Origin: Stenomitos rutilans HA7619-LM2
GTDB taxonomy: Bacteria; Cyanobacteriota; Cyanobacteriia; Leptolyngbyales; Leptolyngbyaceae
Reading direction: 5' to 3'
Length of the DNA: 64,000 nt
Assembly: GCA_019358945.1 (NCBI GenBank)
Contig: JAHHIE010000008.1
Location: 62,001 to 126,000, forward strand
Positions within the stretch are counted from its first letter, which is position 1; every line of letters begins with the position of its first letter. Under the pieces are notes generated by a model. It made no database searches, was not told the DNA's origin, and saw only the letters and a list, made by a program, of their open reading frames with translations. The position numbers were made by a program, and so were the translations under genes. Positions 23,508 through 32,564 of this stretch are shown piece by piece.

Positions 23508-25469
23508 ATGGTTAACACTCAAACTCCTGCCGCTGTTCGCAAACCCTCTAAAGTCGAAGGTCTTAAAGACCGCAGTAACTTCTTGCGCGAACCTGTTGCG
23601 TCTGAATTGCTGCTAGACACGACACATTTCAGCGAAGACGCCATCCAAATTCTGAAGTTTCACGGTTCCTATCAGCAGGATAACCGCGATAATCGGGTGA
23701 AAGGGCAGGAAAAGGACTACCAGATGATGCTGCGGACGCGTAGCCCTGGTGGGTACATTCCGCCAGCGTTGTACCTGACGCTCGATCGCTTGTCAGATGA
23801 GTACGGCAACCATACACTACGGGCAACGACTCGTCAGGGCTTTCAGCTTCATGGCGTGCTGAAGCGAAACTTGAAAGCCACGATCGCGGCGATCGTGCAG
23901 AATATGGGATCTACTCTCGGCGCATGTGGCGACCTGAACCGTAACGTGATGGCTCCTGCTGCACCCTACCGAAACCGTCCTGAGTACGAGTATGCGCGGG
24001 AGTACGCTGACAACATTGCTGACTTGTTAACGCCTCAAACAGGAGCCTACTACGAAATTTGGCTAGACGGCGAAAAGGCAATTTCTGCCGAAGAGAACCC
24101 AGATGTGATCGCGGCTCGTCAACGTAACGGCAACGGCACGATCGTCCATGATGCCGAAGAACCGCTCTACGGCAAGCACTACATGCCGCGTAAGTTCAAA
24201 ATTAGCGTCACGGTGCCGGGTGATAATTCAGTTGACCTGTATTCGCAGGATGTCAGCCTCGTAGTGCTGACTAACTCACAGGGCGAACTGGAAGGGTTTA
24301 ATGTGTTTGCTGGCGGCGGTTTGGGGCGCACGCACAATAAGGAAGAAACCTTTCCCCGTGTGGCTGACCCAATTGGCTACGTAGACAAAGCCGATGTCTA
24401 TGACCTGATGAAGGCGATCGTCGCCACCCAGCGCGACTATGGCGATCGCACCGATCGTCGTCATGCCCGCATGAAATACCTCCTTGAAGACTGGGGCGTT
24501 GATCGCTTTCGTGAGAAGGTAGAAAGCTACTTTGGTAAAGCGATCGCTCCCTTTAAGCCACTGCCTGAGTTTAAGTATCTCGATTTCCTCGGTTGGCATG
24601 AACAGGGCGATGGCAAGCTTTTCTTAGGCATTTCGATTCAAAACGGGCGCGTTAAGGATGAGGGGTCGCTTCACCTCAAAACGGCGCTCCGAGAGCTTGT
24701 GCAGACGTTTAACCTGCCCATACTGCTTACCCCCAGTCAGGATGCGATTCTTTATGACATTCCGCCTGCCCAAAAAGCCCAAATTCAAGCCATTCTCACT
24801 CGTTGCGGCATTAAAGGCGTAGAGGACATTGATCCACTGGTGCGCTACTCAATGGCGTGTCCGGCCCTCCCGACCTGTGGTTTAGCCACCGCAGAATCCG
24901 AACGAGCGATTCCTGGCATTCTCGATCGCATTCGCGCGTTGCTCACCAATGTTGGGCTGGAACAAGAGCATTTCATCACTCGTATGACGGGTTGCCCCAA
25001 TGGGTGTGCTCGTCCCTATCTCGCAGAACTCGGTTTTGTTGGCAATGGCCCTGATACGTACCAGATCTGGTTGGGTGCGGCTTCTAATCAGACGCGTCTG
25101 TCGCAAGTGTACCTGGAGAAGCTCCACATCAACGAGTTGGAGACTGCCTTTGAACCCATCTTCGTGTACTTTAAGCAATCGCGTCAGCCCGGAGAGGGCT
25201 TTGGAGATTTCTGCGATCGCGTCGGCCTACCCTCCATGCACGAGTATGTCGCCCAGTATCAGCCTGAAACGGCTGCTGCCACGATTGAGCCTGCCACAAC
25301 CGAGCAAACGTCTACGCTGAAAGCTGCCAGCAAAATTCGTCGTCGCGTCACAATCCAGGAGGATGTTTACACGCGCTTACAGGAAGCGGCGTTACGCGAA
25401 GGCCAACCTGCAAGCCAATTGGCAAATGCGGCGATCGCCGCATACCTCAGCGCATTAGAGCAAGGCTAG
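23508..25469 (+). CDS. sir: Ferredoxin-dependent sulfite reductase
   Basis: 653 residues from the ATG at 23508; an upstream frame from 23442 is less likely. It reduces sulfite to sulfide with six electrons from ferredoxin, using siroheme and a 4Fe-4S cluster. The cluster ligands are Cys451, Cys457 ([11 protein letters not shown]), Cys496 and Cys500 ([10 protein letters not shown]). Siroheme/substrate residues lie in [12 protein letters not shown] and DLNRNVMAP. Residues 609-653 form an extra tail, [20 protein letters not shown] then [17 protein letters not shown], that resembles a ribbon-helix-helix DNA-binding or CopG-like fold. This tail is not part of the enzyme core. No sulfur-assimilation operon surrounds it. 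Confidence 0.95.
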   Translation: MVNTQTPAAVRKPSKVEGLKDRSNFLREPVASELLLDTTHFSEDAIQILKFHGSYQQDNRDNRVKGQEKDYQMMLRTRSPGGYIPPALYLTLDRLSDEYGNHTLRATTRQGFQLHGVLKRNLKATIAAIVQNMGSTLGACGDLNRNVMAPAAPYRNRPEYEYAREYADNIADLLTPQTGAYYEIWLDGEKAISAEENPDVIAARQRNGNGTIVHDAEEPLYGKHYMPRKFKISVTVPGDNSVDLYSQDVSLVVLTNSQGELEGFNVFAGGGLGRTHNKEETFPRVADPIGYVDKADVYDLMKAIVATQRDYGDRTDRRHARMKYLLEDWGVDRFREKVESYFGKAIAPFKPLPEFKYLDFLGWHEQGDGKLFLGISIQNGRVKDEGSLHLKTALRELVQTFNLPILLTPSQDAILYDIPPAQKAQIQAILTRCGIKGVEDIDPLVRYSMACPALPTCGLATAESERAIPGILDRIRALLTNVGLEQEHFITRMTGCPNGCARPYLAELGFVGNGPDTYQIWLGAASNQTRLSQVYLEKLHINELETAFEPIFVYFKQSRQPGEGFGDFCDRVGLPSMHEYVAQYQPETAAATIEPATTEQTSTLKAASKIRRRVTIQEDVYTRLQEAALREGQPASQLANAAIAAYLSALEQG

Positions 25470-25513
25470 TTTCTGGTTTGCAGGGATGTTACATCTAACG
25501 TCCCTACCAAAGA

Positions 25514-26992
25514 TTACGCACCACCGATCGCCCAATTGACAAGCGTTCTCACACCGTAACCCGTAGCGCCGGGGCTGTTGTAGCCGTTTTCTTTTTCCGT
25601 CCACACAGGACCCGCTACATCCAGGTGCGCCCAGGGTGTTTCTTTCACAAACTGCTTGAGGAATAACGCAGCAGTGATGGAACCGCCAGGGCGTGGGCCA
25701 GTATTCTTCATATCAGCGATCAGTGACTTCATGCCGTCGAAATATTTTTCTTCCATTGGCATCTGCCAGATCTTTTCGCCTGCCAGTTCGCCTGCTTGAG
25801 TCAACTGGTTCGCAATCTCAGGATCAGAACTCCACAGTCCAGCAATTTCATCCCCCAACGCAATGACGCAAGCTCCCGTAAGCGTTGCTAGATCGACGAT
25901 CGCATCCACGCCCAGCTTCTCTGCAAAAACCAACGCATCGGCAAGCGTCAGGCGACCTTCGGCATCGGTGTTGTTAATTTCGATCGTCTTGCCATTCGAG
26001 GCGGTGAGGATGTCTCCGGGATGGATGGCGTGACCGCTGATCATATTTTCGGTAGCAGCGGAGATAAAGTGAACTTCTACATCCGGCTTAATTTGGGCGA
26101 TCGCCTTTGCGGCCCCCAATGTTGCGCCTGCACCACCCATATCGGTTTTCATCATCTCAATGCCGCTGCCTGCACCTTTAATGTTGAGCCCGCCCGAATC
26201 GAAGGTCAGTCCTTTACCAATAATGGCGAGTTTACGGCGCGGCGTGCTTTCCGGCTTATAGGTGAGGTGAATAAACTTGGGTGGGAGGTCAGCCCCTTGA
26301 GCCACGCCCAAAAAGGCTCCCATCCCTAGCTTTTCGCAGTCTTCCCGTTCCAGAATTTCGAGCGACAGTCCGTGTTCCCTGGCGATCGCCTCTGCGGTTT
26401 CTGCCAGCGTAATGGGAGTAACGTAGTTCGCTGGAGCCGCCACTAGCTCTCGTGCGAGAAACACCCCAGATGCAATTTGACGCGCACGTGTAACCGCTTC
26501 ATCTTGTACGCCTAACCCCAACAATTCAATCTGCTCCACCGATGCGCCCTTGTCTTCAGTATCAGATTTGAAGCGGGTGTCTTGATACAGAGCAAGTTCA
26601 GCCCCTTCTGCGATCGTCTGCGCTGTCAATGCCGCCTGATCATTCCAGATCGGCAGACGGATTCCCAATAATTTGCACTTTTCTTTCTTCGCTACACGAG
26701 CACTAATCGCAGCAGCCCGACGCAGGGTATCTAGCTTCAAGCCCTCAGGTTTGCCTAAACCGACTAGAATGATCTTACGGACTGCGCTGCCCGAACCAAC
26801 CCGTGTTGCCGCGCTGCTGCCCTCTTTGCCTTTAAACTCTGCCTCAGCAATCAGTTCTTTGAGCGTGCCAGACAGCTTGTTGTCTAAGTCTGCTAACTCA
26901 GCCGTTAGTTCTACGTCGTCTTCAAACAGACCGATCGCCAAACCATCCCCAGACCACTTCAAGAGAGGCGTACCCGTCGTTCGCAAATCCAT
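25514..26992 (-). CDS. pepA: Leucyl aminopeptidase (M17 family)
   Basis: 492 residues, typical for cytosolic M17 enzymes, which release N-terminal residues from peptides in protein turnover. The C-terminal catalytic domain shows the metal- and substrate-binding motifs: [24 protein letters not shown] and the family signature [14 protein letters not shown]. The N-terminal domain (1-170) is the variable macro-like part. The enzyme is usually a hexamer with two metal ions per subunit. It is convergent with sulfite reductase (45 bp gap) and divergent from the ferredoxin/MBL gene. Nothing odd in length or motifs. Confidence 0.96.
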   Translation of the reverse strand: MDLRTTGTPLLKWSGDGLAIGLFEDDVELTAELADLDNKLSGTLKELIAEAEFKGKEGSSAATRVGSGSAVRKIILVGLGKPEGLKLDTLRRAAAISARVAKKEKCKLLGIRLPIWNDQAALTAQTIAEGAELALYQDTRFKSDTEDKGASVEQIELLGLGVQDEAVTRARQIASGVFLARELVAAPANYVTPITLAETAEAIAREHGLSLEILEREDCEKLGMGAFLGVAQGADLPPKFIHLTYKPESTPRRKLAIIGKGLTFDSGGLNIKGAGSGIEMMKTDMGGAGATLGAAKAIAQIKPDVEVHFISAATENMISGHAIHPGDILTASNGKTIEINNTDAEGRLTLADALVFAEKLGVDAIVDLATLTGACVIALGDEIAGLWSSDPEIANQLTQAGELAGEKIWQMPMEEKYFDGMKSLIADMKNTGPRPGGSITAALFLKQFVKETPWAHLDVAGPVWTEKENGYNSPGATGYGVRTLVNWAIGGA

Positions 26993-27064
26993 TCAGCTTT
27001 TCCTCGTTTGCTTACCAGATCTATAGTATCGATCAAAAACTGAAGACGGAGAGCAGGAGGCAGA

Positions 27065-27135
27065 AGGCTAAAGAAGTTGCTGGTTGTTGGTTGTTAGAAG
27101 AAAGCTAGACGGTTGACGGCTGACCGCTGATCGTT
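27065..27135. repeat. Intergenic repeat tract shared with 20402-20465
   Basis: AAGAAGTTGCTGGTTGTTGG, TTGTTAGAAGAAAGCT and GACGGCTGACCGCTGATCG repeat the same elements in the same order as the tract after the RsbRD-type kinase. It lies in the short divergent gap before the ferredoxin/MBL gene. Confidence 0.65.
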
Positions 27136-27173
27136 CTTCAACTCAAAACTCAAAACTCTCTCCTTATCTCCCC

Positions 27174-28046
27174 ATGCCCCACCTTACCCAACGTCGCCCC
27201 GAAAACGTTAGCGGGGACTTTTACGTTGATAGCACCTGCATTGACTGTGATACGTGCCGCTGGATGGCTTCGGCTGTTTTTCATGAAGCAGGCGACCAGT
27301 CCGCTGTGTTTCACCAACCAACCAACGAAATCGAACGGTTGCAGGCGATGCAGGCACTTCTGGCTTGCCCAACGGCTTCGATCGGCACAGTCGAGAAACC
27401 TGCGGATGTGAAAGCGGTACAGCAAAGTTTTCCCATTGCGATCGCTGAAAATGTTTTCCACTGCGGCTACCATGCCGAAAGTTCCTTTGGGGCAGCCAGC
27501 TACTTGATTCAGCGCCCGGAAGGAAACGTGTTGGTCGATTCGCCTCGCTTCGCGCCACCCTTGGTAAAGCGGTTAGAAGATTTGGGCGGTATTCGCTACC
27601 TGTATTTGACGCATCGGGATGATGTCGCTGATCACGAAAAGTTTCATCAGCATTTTGGGTGCGATCGCATTCTGCACAAAGACGAAATCAACGCGGGTAC
27701 TCGCAATGTTGAGATCCAGCTAACGGGCATTGAGCCATTTGAGCTGGCTTCCGATTTGCTGATCATTCCCGTACCGGGACACACCAAAGGGCATACGGTG
27801 CTGCTGTACAACGAAGCATTTCTCTTTTCGGGCGACCATCTTGCCTGGTCAGACGATCGCCAACAGCTCATCGCCTTCCGTTCGGTTTGCTGGTACTCCT
27901 GGACGGAACAAACAAAATCGATGCAGCGCTTAGCAGATTACCCGTTTGAATGGGTGCTGCCCGGTCATGGTCGTCGGTTTCATAGCGATCGCCTCACCAT
28001 GCAACACCAAATGCAGCAATGCGTCACCTGGATGCAAGGCGTGTAG
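27174..28046 (+). CDS. Ferredoxin-like/metallo-beta-lactamase fusion protein
   Basis: 290 residues. The first 75 residues contain CIDCDTC and, after about 45 residues, ACPTAS: four cysteines arranged as in a single-cluster bacterial ferredoxin. Residues 85-290 are a metallo-beta-lactamase fold with LTHRDDVADH (in place of HxHxDH), PVPGHTKGHTV, FSGDHLAW and LPGHGRRFH. The first metal motif is altered (HRDDVADH), so one of the two metal sites may be incomplete. A redox cluster attached to a hydrolase or dioxygenase fold suggests redox-controlled chemistry, perhaps sulfur or glyoxalase-like. Substrate unknown. Similar fusions occur in other cyanobacteria from memory. Confidence 0.85.
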   Translation: MPHLTQRRPENVSGDFYVDSTCIDCDTCRWMASAVFHEAGDQSAVFHQPTNEIERLQAMQALLACPTASIGTVEKPADVKAVQQSFPIAIAENVFHCGYHAESSFGAASYLIQRPEGNVLVDSPRFAPPLVKRLEDLGGIRYLYLTHRDDVADHEKFHQHFGCDRILHKDEINAGTRNVEIQLTGIEPFELASDLLIIPVPGHTKGHTVLLYNEAFLFSGDHLAWSDDRQQLIAFRSVCWYSWTEQTKSMQRLADYPFEWVLPGHGRRFHSDRLTMQHQMQQCVTWMQGV

Positions 28047-28217
28047 AAAATTTGGCTCTAACGGCACTGTTGCAGCGATCTCAAGGAGCCTCGGTAAGGT
28101 TGAACGAGCTTGCGTTGCTTAGGCTTTGTAATTCGGTTCTTTGCTTCGCCTGCGATCGTACTGCTTGAATTGATCATGGCATTGACGGATTCAAGTCGCT
28201 AACACGACAGGTGTTGT

Positions 28218-28717
28218 TTATAGGGCACTGCAGGGTTCGTTAGAGAGGTCTAAAACGCGTTGATACAACTGCGAACTGACGCGAAAATTAGCGCGATGGA
28301 TCAAGGCATCCATGATGGGTTGAACTTGGGAAATGAGGTTTCTTTGTTTAGCTGTAACTAGAATGCCCAGAATGCCAATGATAGAAAGACCAAGCTGAAG
28401 GGCTTCCCGCCGTCATAGACGTTCATCAATGAGGAGGTCATCAGCTTGAAGTTCAAGTGCCAGAGCGATGGCATTGGCTTCTCCGACATCAAGTCCTCGA
28501 TCGCGCTGAAGTTACTGGGCGATCAAGGTATCGGTGAGTGGTCGAGCTTGAATCCAATCAAGCTTGAGAATGGCGGGAATCACAGGATTTTTGGCGGCCG
28601 CAAGTTCATCGGCAACAAGGGTTGGAATAATGACAGTTTAGTAGATGGCCTCTAGCAACCAAAGATGATCAATTAGAGCAAAATTGCAGAGGGGGATGTG
28701 TCGCTAACGACAATCAT
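28218..28717 (-). pseudogene. DUF3368 PIN-like toxin, inactivated by stops and a frameshift
   Basis: Starting at an ATG at 28717, two bases after the antitoxin stop, the minus strand reads MIVVSDTSPL. One base is missing in a C run (28691-28695); the next frame then gives a full-length DUF3368 protein: LCNFALIDHLWLLEAIY, VIIPTLVADELAAA, GLDVGEANAIALALELQADD, LLIDER, LGILVTAKQ and ANFRVSSQLYQRVL. Three in-frame stop codons interrupt it (TAA at 28638-28640, one TAA after LIAQ and one TGA after IDERL). The PIN-like acidic residues are still readable, so decay is recent. The cognate UPF0175 antitoxin upstream is intact. Confidence 0.85.
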
Positions 28718-28719
28718 AG

Positions 28720-28965
28720 CTAACCCCGATCACGCAGATGCTGCACGTCTTGTTCAAAATCTTCCACGTCATAGTGAACGCAGATACCACGATCGGCAAT
28801 GAGCGTCTGGAAGGCCATCAAATCCATGCCCGCAATTTTGCTAGCGCGGCTGAGGGTGATGCGTTCTTGCTGAAAGAGGGCGATCGCTATTTCTCGCAGC
28901 CAGTCGCTCTGGTTAAAGGTATGAGTCTGAGCAAGGCTGTCAGGGAGATCGAGAGTAATTTGCAT
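28720..28965 (-). CDS. UPF0175-family antitoxin
   Basis: 81 residues, ATG at 28965 preceded by AGGAAA. The family pattern is visible: an N-terminal strand (MQITLDLPDSLAQ), then REIAIALFQQERITLSRASK and IAGMDLMAFQTLIADRGI, a helix-turn-helix-like stretch, ending in HYDVEDFEQDVQHLRDRG. UPF0175 proteins are antitoxins usually followed by a DUF3368 PIN-like toxin, and that is what lies two bases downstream, although the toxin gene is dead. It is intact, so it may persist as an orphan, possibly still protecting against related toxins. Confidence 0.85.
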   Translation of the reverse strand: MQITLDLPDSLAQTHTFNQSDWLREIAIALFQQERITLSRASKIAGMDLMAFQTLIADRGICVHYDVEDFEQDVQHLRDRG

Positions 28966-29199
28966 GGTAATTTCCTGGCACTATGCGTTTATTTTAAGGT
29001 TTGATTGGGCGGCTCTGGCTTATGGGCGATCGCGTTCCTTTGCTATAAGCACTGAATGAGGCCCCAACAAATTTGCCTTGCCACACAGGGCGATCGTTCC
29101 ATTCTTTCTTCGGTGATGCCTACTCAGAACGTTTCCGTTAACCTGTAGCGGAAGACTATAATCGACTCAACAAGCTCATTCAAATCTTTGGAGAAACAG

Positions 29200-30759
29200 G
29201 TGACAGAGGGAACAAAAGCACCTACAAAAGTCTTTATCAGTTATAGCTGGGACTCGGAAGAACACAAGGGCAAAGTGTTGTCGTTAGCTAATACCTTACG
29301 CAATCCTTGGGGAGTAGAGACAGAAATCGATCAATATGTCAAAGCTAGACCTCCCTACACTCCAGATAAAGGGTGGGATATCTGGATGAATGAAAGAATT
29401 CAATGGGCTGAGTTTGTACTTATTATTTGCACTGAAGCGTATAAGCGTCGATTTGAAGGCGACGAGGAATTAGGCAGCGGTTTAGGTGTTACGTGGGAAG
29501 GCGGCATTATTAGACAACATCTTTATAACGCTCAATTAAGGAATATCAAATTTATTCCTTTTGTGTTTTCCTCTCAAGATTTGCCCCATATTCCTGATGT
29601 CTTCGGCACACATGATAGATATAAATTTGAGGATGAAACGAGCTTTAGAGAACTTTGCTATCGACTCCGAAAGGAGCCTATTTTTGTAATACCAGATCCA
29701 TTGTTTTCTAATGTAACCTCTGTTGCTCCTAGAGCTTCGGCTGCTGAACCTCCGCCAGTCCATTTAGATGTCGCCGGAACCCTACCACGAGTTCCTCTCA
29801 AAAACTTATATGACTGCGATCCAAACAAAATCCTTTTTATCAAAAATGTTAAACATCCAGAGCCGAACACATGGGCTTATCCGCTAGAGTACATGCGCCA
29901 AACAGAAAGTAGAACTTTTGAGCTAATGTGGCGAGCAAGTAGTCATGGAGTTAGTCAACCGAAAGCAGAAGACTTAATGATTTTGCATCAGCGGGCAAGA
30001 GTGACTCATATTGTTGAGTTTTTAGATGATCAAGTTCGTGAAACAGATACAGGATCTTTCCGCTGGGTAAGGGCTGTGTGGCTTCCTGAACAAGATTGGA
30101 ATCAGCTTCCCCATCAAAAGGAAATTCTAGGATTCAGTCCGAGGTATGCTGATGGCAACACTCACTCCTTGAACAGCCCTAATTTTCCCAGGTTTCGTGA
30201 AGCCTGGAGCAGTTTAGAGGAGTTTCAGAAGCACATCTTTAAGCGTTTAACTCAACCTGAGGCGATCGTCACTAATGAAGATGATCTCACCTCTGAAAGA
30301 AGGGTAGATTACACTCGACTACGAGATTTGCTGAAGGCAGGGCAGTGGAAGGAGGCAGATCAAGAAACAGCAGACCGCATGTGCGAAGTTATGGGTCGGC
30401 AGGATGAAGGCAAATTGAGAGAAGAAGACGTTCAAAACTTTCCCTGCCGCGATCTTCGCACGATTAATTCGTTATGGGTAAAGTACAGCAACAATCACTT
30501 TGGCTTTAGTGTGCAGAGGCAGATTTGGCAAGATATTGAAGCTACAGGACAGAGTGACTATAACGCCTACTGTTCCTTTGGTGATTCTGTAGGATGGCAT
30601 AGTCCAGATGGTTGGAAGTCATACGAAGAAATTACTTTTAGTTTAGAATCTCCTTGTGGCAATCTGCCGTGGTGGGGTAAGCAAGCCACTTGGGTATTTG
30701 GTGCAAAAACAGGTCCTTATTTGAGTGCTCGCGTTGATATTTGTAAAATCAGCGAGTAG
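29200..30759 (+). CDS. SEFIR (TIR-like) - unknown middle domain - GUN4 fusion protein
   Basis: 519 residues from the GTG at 29200, with GGAG six bases upstream; a TTG at 29188 is an alternative. Residues 8-150 are a SEFIR/TIR-type domain (KVFISYSWDSEEHK, WMNERIQWAEFVLIICT, VTWEGGIIRQHLY). Residues 190-350 form a middle region (KILFIKNVKHPEPNTWAYP, MILHQRARVTHIVEFLDD) that I cannot assign; it faintly recalls PUA/EVE-like folds. Residues 370-519 are a GUN4 domain (DYTRLRDLLKAGQWKEAD, FPCRDLRTINSLWVKYSNN, HFGFSVQRQIW). GUN4 binds tetrapyrroles such as Mg-protoporphyrin. SEFIR domains act in immune-like signalling. The fusion and its toxin-antitoxin neighbours suggest a defence or stress sensor; this is inference. 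Confidence 0.88.
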   Translation: MTEGTKAPTKVFISYSWDSEEHKGKVLSLANTLRNPWGVETEIDQYVKARPPYTPDKGWDIWMNERIQWAEFVLIICTEAYKRRFEGDEELGSGLGVTWEGGIIRQHLYNAQLRNIKFIPFVFSSQDLPHIPDVFGTHDRYKFEDETSFRELCYRLRKEPIFVIPDPLFSNVTSVAPRASAAEPPPVHLDVAGTLPRVPLKNLYDCDPNKILFIKNVKHPEPNTWAYPLEYMRQTESRTFELMWRASSHGVSQPKAEDLMILHQRARVTHIVEFLDDQVRETDTGSFRWVRAVWLPEQDWNQLPHQKEILGFSPRYADGNTHSLNSPNFPRFREAWSSLEEFQKHIFKRLTQPEAIVTNEDDLTSERRVDYTRLRDLLKAGQWKEADQETADRMCEVMGRQDEGKLREEDVQNFPCRDLRTINSLWVKYSNNHFGFSVQRQIWQDIEATGQSDYNAYCSFGDSVGWHSPDGWKSYEEITFSLESPCGNLPWWGKQATWVFGAKTGPYLSARVDICKISE

Positions 30760-30847
30760 GTTAGGTACTGCCCACAACATCAACATCGTTTTGATCGCTC
30801 CTCCTCTTTTATCCTTAATAAAACATCAACCAGATTAAACTACCGCA

Positions 30848-31072
30848 ATGAGCAATCACCCTCTCCTCAAAGTTGAAATCTCTCAACTCAGCATTGCCGA
30901 GCGCATTCAACTGGCTGAAGATCTTTGGGACAGCATCTTGGAGCGGCAAGACGAACTTACTTTAACTGATGCCCAGAAACAGGAACTCGATCGTCGCTTA
31001 GAAAACTATCAGCAGGAGCCAACCTCTGGTTCAACCTGGGAAGAAGTTAAACAGCGGCTAGGTTTCTCCTAA
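30848..31072 (+). CDS. Addiction-module antitoxin
   Basis: 74 residues. The pattern VEISQLSIAERIQLAEDLWDS, then LTDAQKQELDRRLENYQQEP and STWEEVKQRLG, is the unstable antitoxin family of putative addiction modules, which pair with RelE/ParE toxins. The N-terminal half would form the dimer and DNA-binding part, and the C-terminal WEEVKQRL binds the toxin. The stop overlaps the toxin start (TAATG), so the two are translationally coupled. Confidence 0.9.
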   Translation: MSNHPLLKVEISQLSIAERIQLAEDLWDSILERQDELTLTDAQKQELDRRLENYQQEPTSGSTWEEVKQRLGFS

Positions 31073-31371
31073 TGAGTTACAGACTCATCATTCGCCTGGA
31101 AGCAGAATTAGATATTCAAGATGCTTTTGAATGGTACGAAGCACAAACTTCAGGCTTAGGCTCTGAGTTCGTTCGGGCAGTTGATAGCTGTCTGTCTAGC
31201 ATCGGACGTAACCCACTTGCCTATCCAATGATTTATAAACAGGCGCGACGAGCATTAGTCCGACGTTTTCCCTACGGAATCCTTTATGTATTTGACCAGA
31301 ACATCATTACTGTGATTGCTTGCTTTCACGGTAAACGCAATCCGAAACCGTGGCAAGATCGCCTCTATTAG
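31072..31371 (+). CDS. RelE/ParE-family toxin
   Basis: 99 residues, typical size. The family features are EAELDIQDAFEWYEAQTSGLG near the N-terminus, then FVRAVDSCLSSIGRNPLAYP, ARRALVRRFPYGILYVFD and the C-terminal IACFHGKRNPKPWQDR. RelE proteins cut mRNA on the ribosome and ParE proteins poison DNA gyrase; sequence alone does not separate them here, although the RRFPYGILY and H-x-KR-P-W pattern is the common plasmid-stabilisation type. The gene overlaps its antitoxin by one base. It appears intact. Confidence 0.9.
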   Translation: MSYRLIIRLEAELDIQDAFEWYEAQTSGLGSEFVRAVDSCLSSIGRNPLAYPMIYKQARRALVRRFPYGILYVFDQNIITVIACFHGKRNPKPWQDRLY

Positions 31372-31421
31372 ATACGTCTAACTGACTTTTCATATTGATA
31401 TCTCTAAGCCTAAAAAGAATC

Positions 31422-31736
31422 ATGGCTGTGCAAGCCAAAGCTCAAGTGTTTTCTCTCCTACGCCAGCATCAACAGAATTGCAGCAGTTTGGTGCGAGGCG
31501 ATGTGGGGTCTTTGGTTCTTTCGCACGGGATACTGCAATCCATGAGCAGAGCGATGTCGATATTCTAGTTGCGTTTGAGCCAGAGCAGAAAACGTTTGAT
31601 AACTTTATCCAGCCATCGTTTTTTTCTCGAAGACCTGTTTGATAGAACCGTCGATCGCGTCACGATCGCGTCACTCAGTTCCTACCTTGGTCCACACATT
31701 CTAGATGAGGTTGAGTATGTCGCCGTCGGCGGATGA
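31422..31736 (+). pseudogene. MNT-type nucleotidyltransferase remnant
   Basis: The ATG at 31422 starts MAVQAKAQVFSLLRQHQQN. After a frameshift the next frame continues FGARRCGVFGSFARDTAIHE and QSDVDILVAFEPEQKTFDNF, which contains the nucleotidyltransferase GSFARD...SDVDIL signature. A second shift leads to LEDLFDRTVDRV and SSYLGPHILDEVEYVAVGG. At least two frameshifts break the gene. MNT proteins act as antitoxins (nucleotidylating HEPN RNase toxins); no HEPN gene is adjacent. It is part of the 28-32 kb toxin-antitoxin cluster. Confidence 0.8.
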
Positions 31737-31759
31737 GTATGGCTACTTCTCTCACCCAA

Positions 31760-31790
31760 GACCTCGGAGGTTTTGAAAACCTCCGAGGTC
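31760..31790. terminator. Perfect palindrome, possible bidirectional terminator
   Basis: GACCTCGGAGGTTTT and its exact complement flank a single G. The palindrome lies between the dead nucleotidyltransferase (plus strand) and a convergent minus-strand gene, so it could stop transcription from both sides. This palindrome is a familiar intergenic repeat in cyanobacteria; only one copy is seen here. Confidence 0.6.
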
Positions 31791-31826
31791 TGAGAAAAAG
31801 ATCGTGCATCTTCCCCACTGACCGAA

Positions 31827-32249
31827 CTAACTCGCCGTCACCCTCGCTCCATTCCCATTCGTTTCTAAGCTGGGTGCTGCGGTAGGGATAATCATTGTCG
31901 TTGGGCTACTGCTCACAGCTTTACGGGTCGTGCGCTTGCGCGGCGTTCCACCGGCCTGCACATACTGCAAACTATCTTTGCCATACCGCGTTACCACACC
32001 CATCAGCATCTTTTCCGAATAGCTGCGAAGCTCCTCTTCCATCAGCTTCACCACTCCTGCCATTTCATCCACCGTCGAAAGCATCGTGTTGTAACGAGCG
32101 AGTTGCCCCTGCAATGCTTGAATGCGGACATCATATTCAGTCAAACTCAAGCCAGGGGCAAAATCCAGCGGATCGTTGATCGATCGCATCCCTGCCATGC
32201 GGCGTAGGCCCTTTTCCAACACCTTAGAACTGCGTTTGAGACGTGCCAT
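31827..32249 (-). CDS. Conserved hypothetical protein with basic/helical central domain
   Basis: 140 residues from the ATG at 32249, preceded by a strong AGGAGGG. The longer frame upstream runs into the element at 32270 and is not expected to be used. Residues 1-30 are basic (ARLKRSSKVLEKGLRRMAG). Residues 40-100 are helical (LTEYDVRIQALQGQLARYN, VVKLMEEELRSYSEKML). RYGKDSLQYVQAGGTPRKR precedes a Ser/Thr/Pro tail. I do not recognise a named family; the centre looks like a conserved small cyanobacterial protein. No membrane or export signal. Its promoter region abuts a family A element. Confidence 0.65.
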   Translation of the reverse strand: MARLKRSSKVLEKGLRRMAGMRSINDPLDFAPGLSLTEYDVRIQALQGQLARYNTMLSTVDEMAGVVKLMEEELRSYSEKMLMGVVTRYGKDSLQYVQAGGTPRKRTTRKAVSSSPTTMIIPTAAPSLETNGNGARVTAS

Positions 32250-32269
32250 AGAGACCCTCCTGTAAAGTG

Positions 32270-32371
32270 ATACCAATTTGAATTGAAAATACGACACATC
32301 CTGTAGGGGCAAGGCAATGCCTTGCCCCTACCCACCGATTGATCTGTAACCGTCATTCTTTAGATCGGTAT
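32270..32371 (+). repeat. 102-bp element family A, copy 2
   Basis: Begins ATACCAATTTGAATTG and ends ATCGGTAT, so the ends are short imperfect inverted repeats. The centre is the near-perfect hairpin GGGGCAAGGCAATGCCTTGC. It lies 20 bp upstream of the ATG of the minus-strand hypothetical gene. No clear target duplication is visible. Confidence 0.8.
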
Positions 32372-32564
32372 GACATGTATCTCCACACTCTAGCCAACCG
32401 CTCGCTAAATTTCCCTGAGCAAAAATTAGCAAAAATTTGAGCTACTTTTCATCTGGGTATACTTCTTTTCCATATTTATACTCAAACCAAATAAGAGCAT
32501 TGGTATAAAAACGATCTAGTTAGCTCAAAAGCTGTTGCAGCGCGATCGCCGTTGAGAACCCAAA

